Positions 55,901-64,000 of a DNA stretch of 64,000 nt are shown here, in pieces (within the stretch, counting starts at the first letter, position 1; the number at the start of each line of letters is the position of its first letter). The notes below the pieces were generated by a model, which was not told the DNA's origin, searched no databases, and saw nothing but the letters and a program-made list of their open reading frames with translations. The DNA comes from Methylobacter sp. S3L5C (GTDB lineage: Bacteria > Pseudomonadota > Gammaproteobacteria > Methylococcales > Methylomonadaceae), in NCBI RefSeq assembly GCF_022788635.1, contig NZ_CP076024.1:868001-932000 (forward strand), written 5' to 3'. Position numbers and translations under genes: made by a program.

Positions 55901-57165
55901 GAGTGATATTTGCCGTAATGCGCTCTGGCCAAAAGTGAATGACGCATCAAGTCATCAACCGATATATTACTTGCCATATCAAGCAGATCAGCCTCAGTTC
56001 GCCATAGCCAGGCATCCGGATAGGCAAGATCACCGCCCCCATGGAACCGGGAGCGATAGCTTTGATGCATCAGTAAAGGAGTGCCGGCCGCCATGGCCTC
56101 AAGAGTCGCTTTTCCACCACCTAAAGGAAACGACGAAATATAAAGATCCACATGGTATTCAATGAGTGCTCTGGCAACCGATGGCACCCACGGGATATTA
56201 GTGAAACGCGCAGGGTCGACACCCTCAGCCATAAGCGCATGTTGTAAACCAGCTTCCATATCCGCTGTTAGGCTACCAATGTGAATGTGGCGACCACTGG
56301 TCGCAGCCAGTAACTTTGGTATCAGTTTAAAATAGTCGTAAAGGTAATAACTTGCGTTAAATTTATCCGGGCGGCCACTGGAACAAGTCACAAGATGCCC
56401 TTCACTTAAAAATTGATCAGACCTTGGCTCTAATGAGCCAAGGTTGATCGTAAGCGGCCAATAGTAATTATTCTTTATACCTAATTCATTCTTGCAATGG
56501 AAGAATCCTATATTGTGCGGATCTATATGGATAAAATCCTCACAGGTAACTCCCAAGCATAAATGGTGATCTGCATGATGAATGAAAACCACTTTGCCTG
56601 CAACATAGGAGCTTGCGGCTGCGATACCCACACCATCCTGATTATAAGTTAGCAGAACCAATGTAGTCGGTACTGAACTTCGCAAACGATCAAAAAGCCA
56701 CATCAATCGATCATTAGTGGAGCATACCTTCGCAACCTCAATAGTGACTCCATAAGTTACCGAGAAATTAGTTATTATGTCTTCTTGTGCTCTGTCGAGA
56801 ATATCTGTTAATAGAATACTAATAGGGGCATCAAATAATTTAAGTCTGATGATATCCTTTATTAACTCTACATGCCCGCCTGCATTAACGAGTTCAGTGG
56901 CGAGGATAACAGTACCTTTTCTCTCTAAAGGACAAAGGGAACCAATTCCTGCTTTGCTCGCCGCAATCTTGCCAATATATCGACATAACTTATCAAGATC
57001 AGCGCTTGCAAAGACCTTGCCGACTGATCTTTGATTATTAATTACCGCTTCTGAAAACTGGCGGATTGCATCCAAAGCATCTCCAAACTTGCCGCATTCT
57101 ACCAAAGCGTATACTTGCGACTCCAAGTCAGTAATTGAAGCCCTTTCGGCCTGATGTGTTGTCAT
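52966..57165 (-). CDS. Giant glycosyltransferase: two GT domains, tandem repeats, RgpF domain
   Basis: 1399 residues. The N-terminal GT-B-like domain (about 60-450) has PWVPSVARALIEYHVDLYIS and FPLGGGKATLEAMAAGTPLL, similar to the SPINDLY/OGT donor region. A coiled coil (about 470-520) ends in STSWQITKPLRF. Two ~50-residue repeats follow (from KLPESFDRDAYLKLNPDVAE and from KLPDNFNRDLYLKLYPEVAA). A second GT4 domain (about 680-1040) has VVSHDASRTGAPVLSLNLVK, GAGSVQLRKGIDLFIE and SSRLDPLPNVAIDAMAYG. The C-terminal ~300 residues are a rhamnan synthesis F (RgpF) domain with LHLHIYYPELLDEI, PNRGRDIGPLL and FIGHIHTKK. It probably builds several linkages of the O-chain. Confidence 0.9.
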   Translation of the reverse strand: MTTHQAERASITDLESQVYALVECGKFGDALDAIRQFSEAVINNQRSVGKVFASADLDKLCRYIGKIAASKAGIGSLCPLERKGTVILATELVNAGGHVELIKDIIRLKLFDAPISILLTDILDRAQEDIITNFSVTYGVTIEVAKVCSTNDRLMWLFDRLRSSVPTTLVLLTYNQDGVGIAAASSYVAGKVVFIHHADHHLCLGVTCEDFIHIDPHNIGFFHCKNELGIKNNYYWPLTINLGSLEPRSDQFLSEGHLVTCSSGRPDKFNASYYLYDYFKLIPKLLAATSGRHIHIGSLTADMEAGLQHALMAEGVDPARFTNIPWVPSVARALIEYHVDLYISSFPLGGGKATLEAMAAGTPLLMHQSYRSRFHGGGDLAYPDAWLWRTEADLLDMASNISVDDLMRHSLLARAHYGKYHSDKSLINATDFSKIQDIDAVPKLRQYTADDLQIFLDETAEINAIDSVAANKLQSQLIEREQQINAYKLQAEKFDALLRTANAQIVNLNQTLTIHAHEIAVLRRSTSWQITKPLRFISRRVSRLKLVLLVKRAYRKLTINLDKLPESFDRDAYLKLNPDVAEAGFDPAIHYLLDGCRESRAYTLPEMDIGSEYGKLPDNFNRDLYLKLYPEVAAAGMDPATHYLLYGYHEDRIYMLPEMDLCGVYDFKADRETILVVSHDASRTGAPVLSLNLVKALAEHHNVVALLLGGGSLSDAFKLSGAAVIESFCLRRNPVLANAIVGQLCASFNFKFALVNSIESRVVLPALGKFFVPAISLIHEFASYTRPRDAFRDAIFWSGEVVFSANITMENAFAEYPDLSERAAHILPQGRCLLPTEFSEGQRQIESEHIHRLIRPKGLAENTVIVLGAGSVQLRKGIDLFIECATRVIRAPDGIRCRFIWIGNGYDPENDIGYSVYLADQVRRAGLQEHILFINETTAIETAYEEADLLLLSSRLDPLPNVAIDAMAYGMPVLCFDKTTGIADFLIHSGLRDHCVAQYLDSSDMAQKILALAASQLLREDVGEQCRVASISYFNMKKYVTRLEVLAQGICNRTRQEQVDTKTILDAGLFRQDFSCPQHQQVHSIEDEVRLYVRAWASGINRRKPFPGFHPGIYQEQHGLATHGTDPFADYLREAHPEGSWNYPVIVAPEVMVDNLPENHRIALHLHIYYPELLDEIITQLAYNRICPDLFVSITDENTRQLIVSELINYKGKVVDIQLVPNRGRDIGPLLTAFGQGILANYDFIGHIHTKKTVDVKDPSMGETWRQFLLENLLGSESRPMADTILTHMNNDVSIGMIFPDDPYIVGWGTNLAFAKPLAARMGLETLPEHFIFPVGTMFWAKASALVPLLNLNLGWDDYPEEPLPYDGTSLHALERLFPLTLSLNNLHYATTNVIGLTR

Positions 57166-57168
57166 TAT

Positions 57169-58266
57169 TTATAGCGCCTTAGTTAGAATTTTACATACTT
57201 GATCGATTTGCCAGGCATTGATGTGCGGCCCCATAGGTAAACTCAACAGCTCATTGGCCATTTGTTCCGCAATCGGAAAGGATCCTTTCGTCCAACCATT
57301 GTCTTGGTAAGCCATTTGCAAATGAGGAGGAATTGGGTAATGTACCAAGGTACCAATGCCCGCATCGCCCAAAGTACGTTGCAATCGGTCACGGTAAGGG
57401 TGACGGATGACAAATACATGCCAGGCCGGGTCACACCAATCAGGGACATAAGGGAGATTTAACGATTTATCAGATAAACAATCAAGATATTGTTTTGCAA
57501 TTTTAGCTCTGCGCTCATTCCAAGCGTCCAATGGTTTCAGTTTTTCACGCAAAAACGCAGCTTGCAACTCATCAAGCCGCGAGTTAAAACCTTTCACTTC
57601 ATTGTGATATTTGACACGCGAACCATAATTACCCAGCACACGTATCTTATTCGCCAGATCGGTATCATTGGTTGTAACTGCTCCGCCATCACCGAGCGCT
57701 CCAAGGTTTTTTCCCGGGTAAAAACTAAAGCCTGCGGCATCGCCTAATGAGCCTGTACGTCTGCCTTTGTAGCGTGCGCCATGGGCTTGGGCAGCATCTT
57801 CAATTACTTTGAGATTATGTTTTCTGGCAATCGTGTTAATGGCATCCATGTCAGCGGGTTGCCCATAAAGATGTACCGCAATAATGGCTTTTGTTTGCTT
57901 AGTTATAGCCGCTTCAATAAGAAGGGGATCAATGTTATAAGTCCGTTCATCGGGTTCGACCGGGACCGGTGTGGCACCCGCATAGTTTACCGCCAGCCAG
58001 GTAGCGATATAAGTGTTGGAAGGCACAATCACTTCATCACCTTCACCGATACCATAAGCACGCAATATCAAATGTAGCGCTTCCAATCCGTTGCCCACTC
58101 CAACGCAATGTTTAGCTTGGCAATAGTCGGCAAACTCTTGTTCAAACTGCTTGACCTCATTACCGAGAATATACCAACCGGAATTAAGCGTGCGATCAAA
58201 TGCTTCTCGTAATTCTGTTTTCAGCTCTTCGTGCGGAGCCATTAAATCTAAAAAGGGAATAATCAT
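57169..58266 (-). CDS. fdtB: PLP aminotransferase for dTDP-3-amino-3,6-dideoxyhexose
   Basis: 365 residues of the DegT/DnrJ/EryC1/StrS family, closest in style to FdtB/Qdt[15 protein letters not shown] and [18 protein letters not shown] form the N-terminus; [20 protein letters not shown] and [18 protein letters not shown] carry the PLP-Lys; [20 protein letters not shown] is typical. It transaminates the 3-keto group made by the neighbouring ketoisomerase, giving dTDP-Fuc3N or dTDP-Qui3N. ATG overlaps the fdtA stop by 4 bases. Confidence 0.9.
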   Translation of the reverse strand: MIIPFLDLMAPHEELKTELREAFDRTLNSGWYILGNEVKQFEQEFADYCQAKHCVGVGNGLEALHLILRAYGIGEGDEVIVPSNTYIATWLAVNYAGATPVPVEPDERTYNIDPLLIEAAITKQTKAIIAVHLYGQPADMDAINTIARKHNLKVIEDAAQAHGARYKGRRTGSLGDAAGFSFYPGKNLGALGDGGAVTTNDTDLANKIRVLGNYGSRVKYHNEVKGFNSRLDELQAAFLREKLKPLDAWNERRAKIAKQYLDCLSDKSLNLPYVPDWCDPAWHVFVIRHPYRDRLQRTLGDAGIGTLVHYPIPPHLQMAYQDNGWTKGSFPIAEQMANELLSLPMGPHINAWQIDQVCKILTKAL

Positions 58267-58688
58267 AATTTAGGGTTGGTCAGTGCCAAAAACTCTGAGT
58301 AGTCACGAATGTAGTCAGTCGCGTCATATAGTTCTGATGCCAATACCAAACAGACTGAGCCAGGATCAAAATCAACCTCAGCAGCCCAAATCATGGGTGG
58401 TATATGCAAGCCTTTCCAGGGACGGTTTAAATGAATTTTTCCTTGAAATTCACCATCGTCAATTTCAACATCAAAGCTGCCTGCAAGGCAAATCAGAAAC
58501 TGGTGCAGTGTTTTGTGGGCATGGGCACCACGACTTTCTTCGGTCGGAACATCGTAAAGGTAAAAAACACGTTTTATGTCGAAGGGGACGTGATTATTTC
58601 CCTCGATAAAGGTTAAATTACCTCTTGGATCTTTGGCTTTTGGTAAAGTAACAACTTTACAGTCGCTAATTGTTATTTTTTGCTTCAT
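58263..58688 (-). CDS. fdtA: dTDP-4-keto-6-deoxyglucose 3,4-ketoisomerase
   Basis: 141-residue cupin of the WxcM-like/FdtA-QdtA family. Motifs: [38 protein letters not shown] (active-site His pair), [10 protein letters not shown] and [13 protein letters not shown]. It moves the keto group from C4 to C3 before transamination. FdtA (galacto product) and QdtA (gluco product) cannot be told apart confidently by eye; the symbol is the family choice. RmlA/RmlB, which supply the substrate, are not in the window. Confidence 0.88.
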   Translation of the reverse strand: MKQKITISDCKVVTLPKAKDPRGNLTFIEGNNHVPFDIKRVFYLYDVPTEESRGAHAHKTLHQFLICLAGSFDVEIDDGEFQGKIHLNRPWKGLHIPPMIWAAEVDFDPGSVCLVLASELYDATDYIRDYSEFLALTNPKL

Positions 58689-58812
58689 TAGATAGCTCCC
58701 CTTAAAAAATTGTCTTTGTGAAAAGGTACATAATCGCTACGGGTATGATCACAAAAACCAACAAAGAAATTTACCCAAAAAATAATTCCCAACTTTTTAA
58801 TTGTAGAACTGA

Positions 58813-59766
58813 TTAACATAAATTTACCTCATAATATTCGTGTGCTATTCCACCACCGCCAAATTCCGATTTAAAACGATATAAGCCATCATTTAGAACC
58901 TTGCCGCCATCTTCGTTACTTGTTCCAAAATCGAAATAACGCACACCCACTTGTTGTGCGTCGGTTATTGCCGAATCAAACACAGCATCCAGTGCCGACA
59001 CGTTGTAGGCAATTTCACTTGCGGCAATATATTGTGCATGCCAGATAGAAGGGGAATTAAAAAATACCACGCCTGCTTCAACATGCCCGTCCATCAAGGC
59101 GCAGCGGATAGTAATTAGTTGTGAAAAACGATCCTTAAGCAAGGTAAGTTCAGCCAAAGAGTGTACTGGTTTTGCATTGTGTTTATGTGCCAAATTTTGT
59201 GCAATGACAGCCCACAACTCACCTAGTAACGCAGGATCACTTGATAATGTAACCGCTTTTAGTGCCTTCTTTAGTCCGCGCCTTCGCCGCTCACTTAGTG
59301 GCTGGCGATTGGTCAAATCTATAGTGCAAGAAAGATCACAACGTATTCGCTGCGCGCCTAAACGAAACAGTGCATATAAATCATCTTGAGCTGGGGTTTT
59401 CGTATAAATGAATGGAACAGGCTTATATTGCAATCGTTGATAGCCGTTTTTTCCATAATATTCAGCTAAGGCAGTTAACACCTCAATCATACGCGTTCCG
59501 CTGAGCCAACCCTGATGCACAATTCCACCATAAGTGATGCCTGGGTGACTAATAACTAACGTAGTGTCCGATGGAGATTCAGCCGCTGGAAAAACACCTA
59601 CCAGCTTTCCCGATTGCATTATCAGTACAGACAAATCTTTAAAGCGATCTACGTGATAACTCAGAAAGCCACGTGTATGCAATAACGTAGAATTTACCGC
59701 ACCTGCGCAGAAGCCTTCCCATGCTGTTTCATGCGCTTGAGTGTAAGCAATAATCTCAATACTCAC
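58813..59766 (-). CDS. GNAT/FemAB-like acyltransferase
   Basis: 317 residues, GTG start overlapping the upstream stop as GTGA. It has the double-GNAT (FemAB-like) layout: NSTLLHTRGFLSYHVDRFKD early, then LSERRRRGLKKALK, VEAGVVFFNSPSIWHAQYIA and VRYFDFGTSNEDGGKVLNDG near the end. This class occurs in polysaccharide clusters and may add an amino-acid or acyl group to an amino sugar. It is close to fdtA/fdtB, so the 3-amino group is a candidate target. The function is inferred only. Confidence 0.72.
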   Translation of the reverse strand: MSIEIIAYTQAHETAWEGFCAGAVNSTLLHTRGFLSYHVDRFKDLSVLIMQSGKLVGVFPAAESPSDTTLVISHPGITYGGIVHQGWLSGTRMIEVLTALAEYYGKNGYQRLQYKPVPFIYTKTPAQDDLYALFRLGAQRIRCDLSCTIDLTNRQPLSERRRRGLKKALKAVTLSSDPALLGELWAVIAQNLAHKHNAKPVHSLAELTLLKDRFSQLITIRCALMDGHVEAGVVFFNSPSIWHAQYIAASEIAYNVSALDAVFDSAITDAQQVGVRYFDFGTSNEDGGKVLNDGLYRFKSEFGGGGIAHEYYEVNLC

Positions 59767-60686
59767 TTAATCAATTCCGCTACGCCAAAGCCCTGCTCAC
59801 CAAAATTATTGCCGTTATAGAAACAATAAGTTTTATCGTCAACCGAAATTACTGCCGAATACATAATTGCCTCCGAGTCGAATTTACCCGGCGATACGTC
59901 AAGGCCCATTTCTTCATCCTTGCGAATCCAGTTGATACCATCAGTTGATTCGGCATAGCCCAATCTATATGCGGAGAAGGAACGACGACGGATAGAATAG
60001 AAAAGTTGGTAATCATTTGGTCCACGCTTGATCACCCAAGGACGGCCAAAACCATGCTCATCTTCGCCTGTGATTGCCATGGAAAGTTTTCCCTCATCAG
60101 CCCAGTTAATACCATCCATGGATTCCTGATAACGCAGATCATAAACTGGCATTGATTTACCATTAATATTTGTCCATTCGCTTCCCGCGACATACCAGAT
60201 CTTGAAGACGCCATCGTCAAACATTACAAATGGACCACCACGAAAAAAAAGTTCATTATCAGTGCGGTCCAATATTGGTGACTGGCTGTACCGAATAAAA
60301 GTCATGCCACCATCTTTACTTACTGCAAGACCTGAAAAAATACGGTAGCGGATGTGTGTACAGATTTCGAATCCGGCGTAATACATATACAAGGTATTTG
60401 GCTCGGACTGCACGATGCTAATGGCCATCAGACCATTATCGTCAAAGGTACCTGGCTCACCTATATCAAGGATCGCACAAGGAGATACACCAAGCACATG
60501 AGTTGGATCATTAGCGGCCACATCAACATAACCAGGTCGACCACGGCCTTGATCATCAAGACAGGTAATAAAAACGCGAATCACCTCATCGTTTAACCGA
60601 AATGGGGTAGGCCCCATGCCGTGTGTTTTTGCCCATGCATGTGTGCCATCCGTGTTCCAAACTACCCCTAATTTACGCCACTTCAT
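59763..60686 (-). CDS. Five-bladed beta-propeller glycosidase-like protein
   Basis: 307 residues with repeated blade motifs typical of GH43/GH32-like propellers (FDDNGLMAISIVQ, LYMYYAGFE, GGPFVMFDDGVFKIWYVAG, and GINWIRKDEEMGLD). There is no signal peptide, so it is cytoplasmic. Members of this group in O-antigen clusters have no proven reaction; they could process a sugar intermediate or bind one. It overlaps both neighbours by 4 bases, so it is part of the amino-sugar operon. Confidence 0.72.
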   Translation of the reverse strand: MKWRKLGVVWNTDGTHAWAKTHGMGPTPFRLNDEVIRVFITCLDDQGRGRPGYVDVAANDPTHVLGVSPCAILDIGEPGTFDDNGLMAISIVQSEPNTLYMYYAGFEICTHIRYRIFSGLAVSKDGGMTFIRYSQSPILDRTDNELFFRGGPFVMFDDGVFKIWYVAGSEWTNINGKSMPVYDLRYQESMDGINWADEGKLSMAITGEDEHGFGRPWVIKRGPNDYQLFYSIRRRSFSAYRLGYAESTDGINWIRKDEEMGLDVSPGKFDSEAIMYSAVISVDDKTYCFYNGNNFGEQGFGVAELIK

Positions 60687-61369
60687 TCTTTCACCTTAAA
60701 AAAGCGTAATGCTGAAATCTTGGCCGGTTCCGGTTGCTCACCTTTGAATAACTGATTTGGCGCGGTATTACGGACAATAGTGACGCCAAGGCCAATCCAG
60801 TTGTCTTCGCCGATAGTCACATTATTGGCCAACGTCGCATTAACACCCATGAATGTGTTTCGACCAATATTACAAAATCCTGAGACCACAACATGGGAAG
60901 CAAGGAAGCAATTATCATGAATAACCGAATGATGCCCTATGTGGTTACCGCTCCACATCACAACATTATTACCAATCGTTACAAATGGCTGAATTGTGTT
61001 GTCTTCAAAGATGAAGCAATGTTCCCCTAATTGCACATTGTGCCAAACGAAAGCACGCGAGCTGACATAAGAGGCAAGCTGATAACCTTTTAGCTTGGCA
61101 GCTGCTGCTAAACGTGTACGAAGACGATTAAGTTGGGTATAAACTGTAGCGACATATACCTCATGAGTGCCAGGTGGAAAATGTGTTTCCAGCTCCTCGA
61201 AAGGTACAATGGGTAGGCCTCGCATTTCATTTCGTTTTAGAAAGTCACGCTCCACCGCAAACGCTACGACTTCATAGTCAGAATCAATATCAAAATATTC
61301 GTGGGCAACTTCTGCAAAGGCAGAATCGCCCACAATGACCAATTTTTTAATTTTATTCACTACAAGCAC
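60683..61369 (-). CDS. PglD/NeuD-like sugar acyltransferase
   Basis: 228 residues, GTG start at 61369 (another in-frame GTG is 3 codons later). An N-terminal Rossmann-like PglD_N domain (KKLVIVGDSAFAEVAHEYF) is followed by a left-handed beta-helix of hexapeptide repeats, with NHIGHHSVIHDNCFLAS containing the catalytic-type His, and GEDNWIGLGVTIVRN. It probably N- or O-acylates the 3-amino sugar made by FdtA/FdtB, the FdtC/QdtC step. Confidence 0.85.
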   Translation of the reverse strand: MLVVNKIKKLVIVGDSAFAEVAHEYFDIDSDYEVVAFAVERDFLKRNEMRGLPIVPFEELETHFPPGTHEVYVATVYTQLNRLRTRLAAAAKLKGYQLASYVSSRAFVWHNVQLGEHCFIFEDNTIQPFVTIGNNVVMWSGNHIGHHSVIHDNCFLASHVVVSGFCNIGRNTFMGVNATLANNVTIGEDNWIGLGVTIVRNTAPNQLFKGEQPEPAKISALRFFKVKE

Positions 61370-62128
61370 CTATGGACGGACAATTAAAATATCTTCACGC
61401 CGATTTGCCATCGGGAGATTAGGAGGTTGTGGTACGACGAATGCATGGAATCCGGCAGTCCGTGCTCTGGATATGATTGCCGCGATTACCGAGTCATCAA
61501 TGTGTCTGGGTTCAACACAATTGAATTTTACATCTGGAATCTCGTCCGTACCGGTATAATCCTGATGATGTTTTATCCCGTTTTCACTGGCAAAAAAACG
61601 TTTTCTCATCGATACATTGGGGATATCACCGATAAGCATTCGGCCAGAAGGAGCTAGAAGCGCCAGTGACTTGTCAATGAAATCAAAAATATTTCCATCC
61701 GCGAAGACATATTGAATGACCGAATAGATAATAATTGCATCTACGCGACCCTGTAATTCAGCCAGTAAATCTGAACAATCGGGGTATTTAGCGGGCACTT
61801 TCCTGACGCATGCTACTGAAACATCAGGCAGTTGACTCAGCATTTCAGCAGAATCGAGTAAAACCAAACTCTGATGATTGAGCTCAGCCCGAGTCATAAG
61901 CAAGGTCGGCAAATCACTACAGCCACAACCAATATCTAAAATCACACTATTTATTTTGGTTAAAGCAGGAAGCTTTGACTCTATATCATTAAATATAGCG
62001 ATCTCTTGATCGGCACGATAAGCATCCGGAAACCCAATTTTTTCATAGCGAGACATTTCACGATTAAGTGCCATTTCACGAAAATCTTCAAAATTAAGAT
62101 TTTCAAACAAGGAATGGTGTTTTTTCAT
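61370..62128 (-). CDS. Class I SAM-dependent methyltransferase
   Basis: 252 residues from ATG 62128 (the open frame starts two codons earlier at a TTG). INSVILDIGCGCSDLPTLL is the SAM loop, followed by LVLLDSAEMLSQL, an IIIYSVIQYVFADG block in the place of motif IV, and GRMLIGDIPNV. It sits directly between Wzt and the acyltransferase, so it may modify a cluster sugar or the chain end. The target is unknown. Confidence 0.8.
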   Translation of the reverse strand: MKKHHSLFENLNFEDFREMALNREMSRYEKIGFPDAYRADQEIAIFNDIESKLPALTKINSVILDIGCGCSDLPTLLMTRAELNHQSLVLLDSAEMLSQLPDVSVACVRKVPAKYPDCSDLLAELQGRVDAIIIYSVIQYVFADGNIFDFIDKSLALLAPSGRMLIGDIPNVSMRKRFFASENGIKHHQDYTGTDEIPDVKFNCVEPRHIDDSVIAAIISRARTAGFHAFVVPQPPNLPMANRREDILIVRP

Positions 62129-62194
62129 ATTCAATTACTCATAGATAGCAAGTACTGTTTGGGATTGTTTATTTGTAATTTGATCTGCATTTGG

Positions 62195-63550
62195 TCAATT
62201 TACATCAATCTTCTGAATACTAATATCAACGTCTTGCCATACTAATGCGGGGAAAATGTCATGAATATCGCTACCAAAACTACTTCGAAACACAATAGCA
62301 TTTTCAACCACATCAATATACTCATGTGCGATATTTCTTTCCACGATACTTTCAATCCCAAGGGTGAGTGTATATGCTCCTTGAGCGAGTATGTTCTGGC
62401 CACGTATTTCAATAAGATAGTTATGGCCGGCTAGCAGATCAGGGACTGTAATACTCGAGTGATTTGTAGTCATTGAGCCTATCAGCTGATTACCCTTAAG
62501 ATCCTTAAACGAAAATCCAAAAACCGGATTTTCTACATCCACTTCAGCCCACACCAGAAAACGGATCAAAAAATCTTCTCGTAAACAGATTGTTTCGACA
62601 GGTAGGGAGTTACTGTTCAGAAGAGCTACATTAAGAATACTGGCTCTACCGTCTCCATAGCGCCGCCAACCTTCGGAAAAAGAGCTATAGTTTTCCAGAT
62701 CAGCTAAAGGGTCTTTAACTTTAATGGCAATGGAAGATTCCAATTTTATTGAGTCCTCACGGCTTTTTGATAATTCATTATTAATAGATAAATGTGCTTC
62801 TGCAACATATTTGCCTATCGTTAACTCGGGATCACCATAGGCTTTCATCTCCCCATTACTCAACCATAGAACTTTTTGGCAAAAATTTCTTACGCTCGAC
62901 GTGTCATGACTGACAAATAGCACAGTTGTACCCGTGTCCATTAGTTTTTTAAGCCGTGTCATACATTTTGCCTGGAAGGTAATATCACCTACAGCGAGAG
63001 CTTCATCAATAACCAATATGTCAGGTTGTACATTTATCGCGACAGCAAAAGCGAGCCGTAACATCATTCCACTTGAATAAGTTTTTACCGATTGTTCAAT
63101 AAAGTCACCGATGTCGGCAAAGGCAACGATATCATCAAAACGCGCATCTATTTCTTTGTTGCTTAAGCCTAGCACTGAGGCATTCATATACACGTTTTCG
63201 CGCCCGGTAAATTCTGGATTAAAACCGGAGCCAAGTTCCAGCAAGGCGGCTATGCGACCATAGGTTTCAACGCTGCCAGCGGTGGGGTTGAGGGTGCCAC
63301 AGATCATTTGTAGCAGGGTTGATTTTCCGCTGCCATTGCGTCCGATAATACCGACAGTCTCGCCTTTTTTGACTTCAAAAGAAACGTCTCTAAGCGCCCA
63401 GAACTCGTGAAAATATTGTTTAGGTGTCTGCCAGGTTAATCGTTGCAAACGTGGGGCGACAAATTGCTTAAGCCGATCACGCGGATTGTCATAGATTTGG
63501 TAGCATTTGCTAAGATTTTGAACTTTGATGGCGATGTCGGTTGTGCTCAT
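62195..63550 (-). CDS. wzt: O-polysaccharide ABC exporter ATPase, cassette 1
   Basis: 451 residues. The ATPase domain (about 1-260) has GIIGRNGSGKSTLLQM, TYSSGMMLRLAFAVAI, DILVIDEALAVGD and FVSHDTSS. A Wzt C-terminal beta-sandwich domain (about 300-445) follows after a linker. It differs from the cassette 2 protein in its linker and C-terminal domain, implying a different chain-end ligand. Its permease lies immediately upstream. Confidence 0.93.
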   Translation of the reverse strand: MSTTDIAIKVQNLSKCYQIYDNPRDRLKQFVAPRLQRLTWQTPKQYFHEFWALRDVSFEVKKGETVGIIGRNGSGKSTLLQMICGTLNPTAGSVETYGRIAALLELGSGFNPEFTGRENVYMNASVLGLSNKEIDARFDDIVAFADIGDFIEQSVKTYSSGMMLRLAFAVAINVQPDILVIDEALAVGDITFQAKCMTRLKKLMDTGTTVLFVSHDTSSVRNFCQKVLWLSNGEMKAYGDPELTIGKYVAEAHLSINNELSKSREDSIKLESSIAIKVKDPLADLENYSSFSEGWRRYGDGRASILNVALLNSNSLPVETICLREDFLIRFLVWAEVDVENPVFGFSFKDLKGNQLIGSMTTNHSSITVPDLLAGHNYLIEIRGQNILAQGAYTLTLGIESIVERNIAHEYIDVVENAIVFRSSFGSDIHDIFPALVWQDVDISIQKIDVN

Positions 63551-63624
63551 TTAGTTAATCCGTTGTCATCAGCTGGTTTTGGTTTTGTAATCGCCATATC
63601 AGGTTAATTGCGGCGCAGCCATTT

Positions 63625-64000
63625 TTAAAGAACATCAGCAAAGCCTTTTCTGGTTTTTTGGAATAAAGCAAAGCCTGCCCAAGCAATTATGGTGGCTGCC
63701 AGAGTGTATACGCCCAATCCTGCCCAATTTGGCAAATGACCCCAGATGAGCACTTCTCGAGCCTGTTCAATAATAAAGGTGAGTGGATTAGCCATGATAA
63801 CTGCACGAAATCGCTCTGGCACTGCAGTTATCGGGTAAAAAACAGGAGAAAGAAACATTAAAACGGTGGTAATGATGCTGATGGTTTGTCCAACATCACG
63901 CAGAAATACACCGATAGATGCGAGTATCCAGGCAAGTCCTGTGGTTAAGATAACCAGTGGCAGTAATACCAGTGGAGTAAAAACTGCTGTCCATTGTAAG
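63625..64000 (-). CDS. wzm: O-polysaccharide ABC exporter permease, cassette 1, truncated by window edge
   Basis: The frame is open from the window end (first complete codon at 63999); about 124 C-terminal residues are visible. It reads LQWTAVFTPLVLLPLVILTT, then LASIGVFLRDVGQTISIITT and MFLSPVFYPITAVPERFR, the standard Wzm/ABC-2 C-terminal half. The ATG at 63858 is internal. The N-terminal half, with the first membrane helices, lies beyond the window. It pairs with Wzt 74 bases downstream. Confidence 0.92.
   Translation of the reverse strand, partial: LQWTAVFTPLVLLPLVILTTGLAWILASIGVFLRDVGQTISIITTVLMFLSPVFYPITAVPERFRAVIMANPLTFIIEQAREVLIWGHLPNWAGLGVYTLAATIIAWAGFALFQKTRKGFADVL

Overview
The window looks like the chromosome of a Gram-negative gammaproteobacterium. 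The order nnr-tsaE-amiC-mutL-miaA is the classic gammaproteobacterial block, and the later genes encode ABC-transporter-dependent O-polysaccharide synthesis. The gene mix (single-ORF IS1, moxR/bat operon, many toxin-antitoxin fragments, very long glycosyltransferases) resembles gamma-methanotrophs of the Methylococcales, but no methane-oxidation gene is present, so this is inference. No rRNA, tRNA or CRISPR array was seen.

Positions 1-11500 hold housekeeping genes. The 3' part of sucC and all of sucD face convergently towards miaA, mutL, amiC, tsaE, nnr and purM, all on the minus strand. An IS1-family element sits between amiC and mutL. A hairpin-containing dispersed repeat occurs three times (about 1814, 9717 and 18483). 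Positions 11500-17850 hold a moxR-DUF58-DUF4381-batA-batB/TPR operon, interrupted in the same orientation by a PIN-domain toxin-antitoxin pair.

Positions 17824-18942 are non-coding and repeat-rich. Positions 18943-25567 carry an ArnT-like glycosyltransferase with asnB, a VTT membrane protein, a PAP2 phosphatase and an MJ1255-type glycosyltransferase.

From 25666 to the end almost everything is on the minus strand and belongs to a long surface-polysaccharide region. Read in the direction of transcription (right to left) it has two export cassettes. The first, wzm/wzt at 64000-62195, is followed by a methyltransferase, a PglD-like acyltransferase, a beta-propeller protein, a GNAT protein, fdtA/fdtB (dTDP-3-amino-3,6-dideoxyhexose), a 1399-residue multi-domain glycosyltransferase, an epimerase, two GT-C membrane proteins, a UGM-like flavoprotein, a GT2 and a flippase-like protein. 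The second starts with gmd and wzm/wzt (44040-40537). It continues with a methyltransferase, a 1064-residue glycosyltransferase, a GT-C protein, rfbF-rfbG-rfbH (CDP-3,6-dideoxyhexose), a split transketolase, an SDR protein, GtrA and a GtrB-like enzyme.

The most unusual features are these. A PemK/MazF-type toxin domain is fused in frame to RfbH, directly behind an intact antitoxin gene and an amber-interrupted second antitoxin gene. A G11 tract in a polysaccharide GT-C gene gives a stop codon in either shifted frame, so the gene may be phase-variable. Toxin-antitoxin genes or remnants recur inside operons (PIN pair, PemK pair, HepT remnant, VapB-like remnant). The rfbFGH genes are coupled to a transketolase pair, which suggests a branched CDP-sugar.
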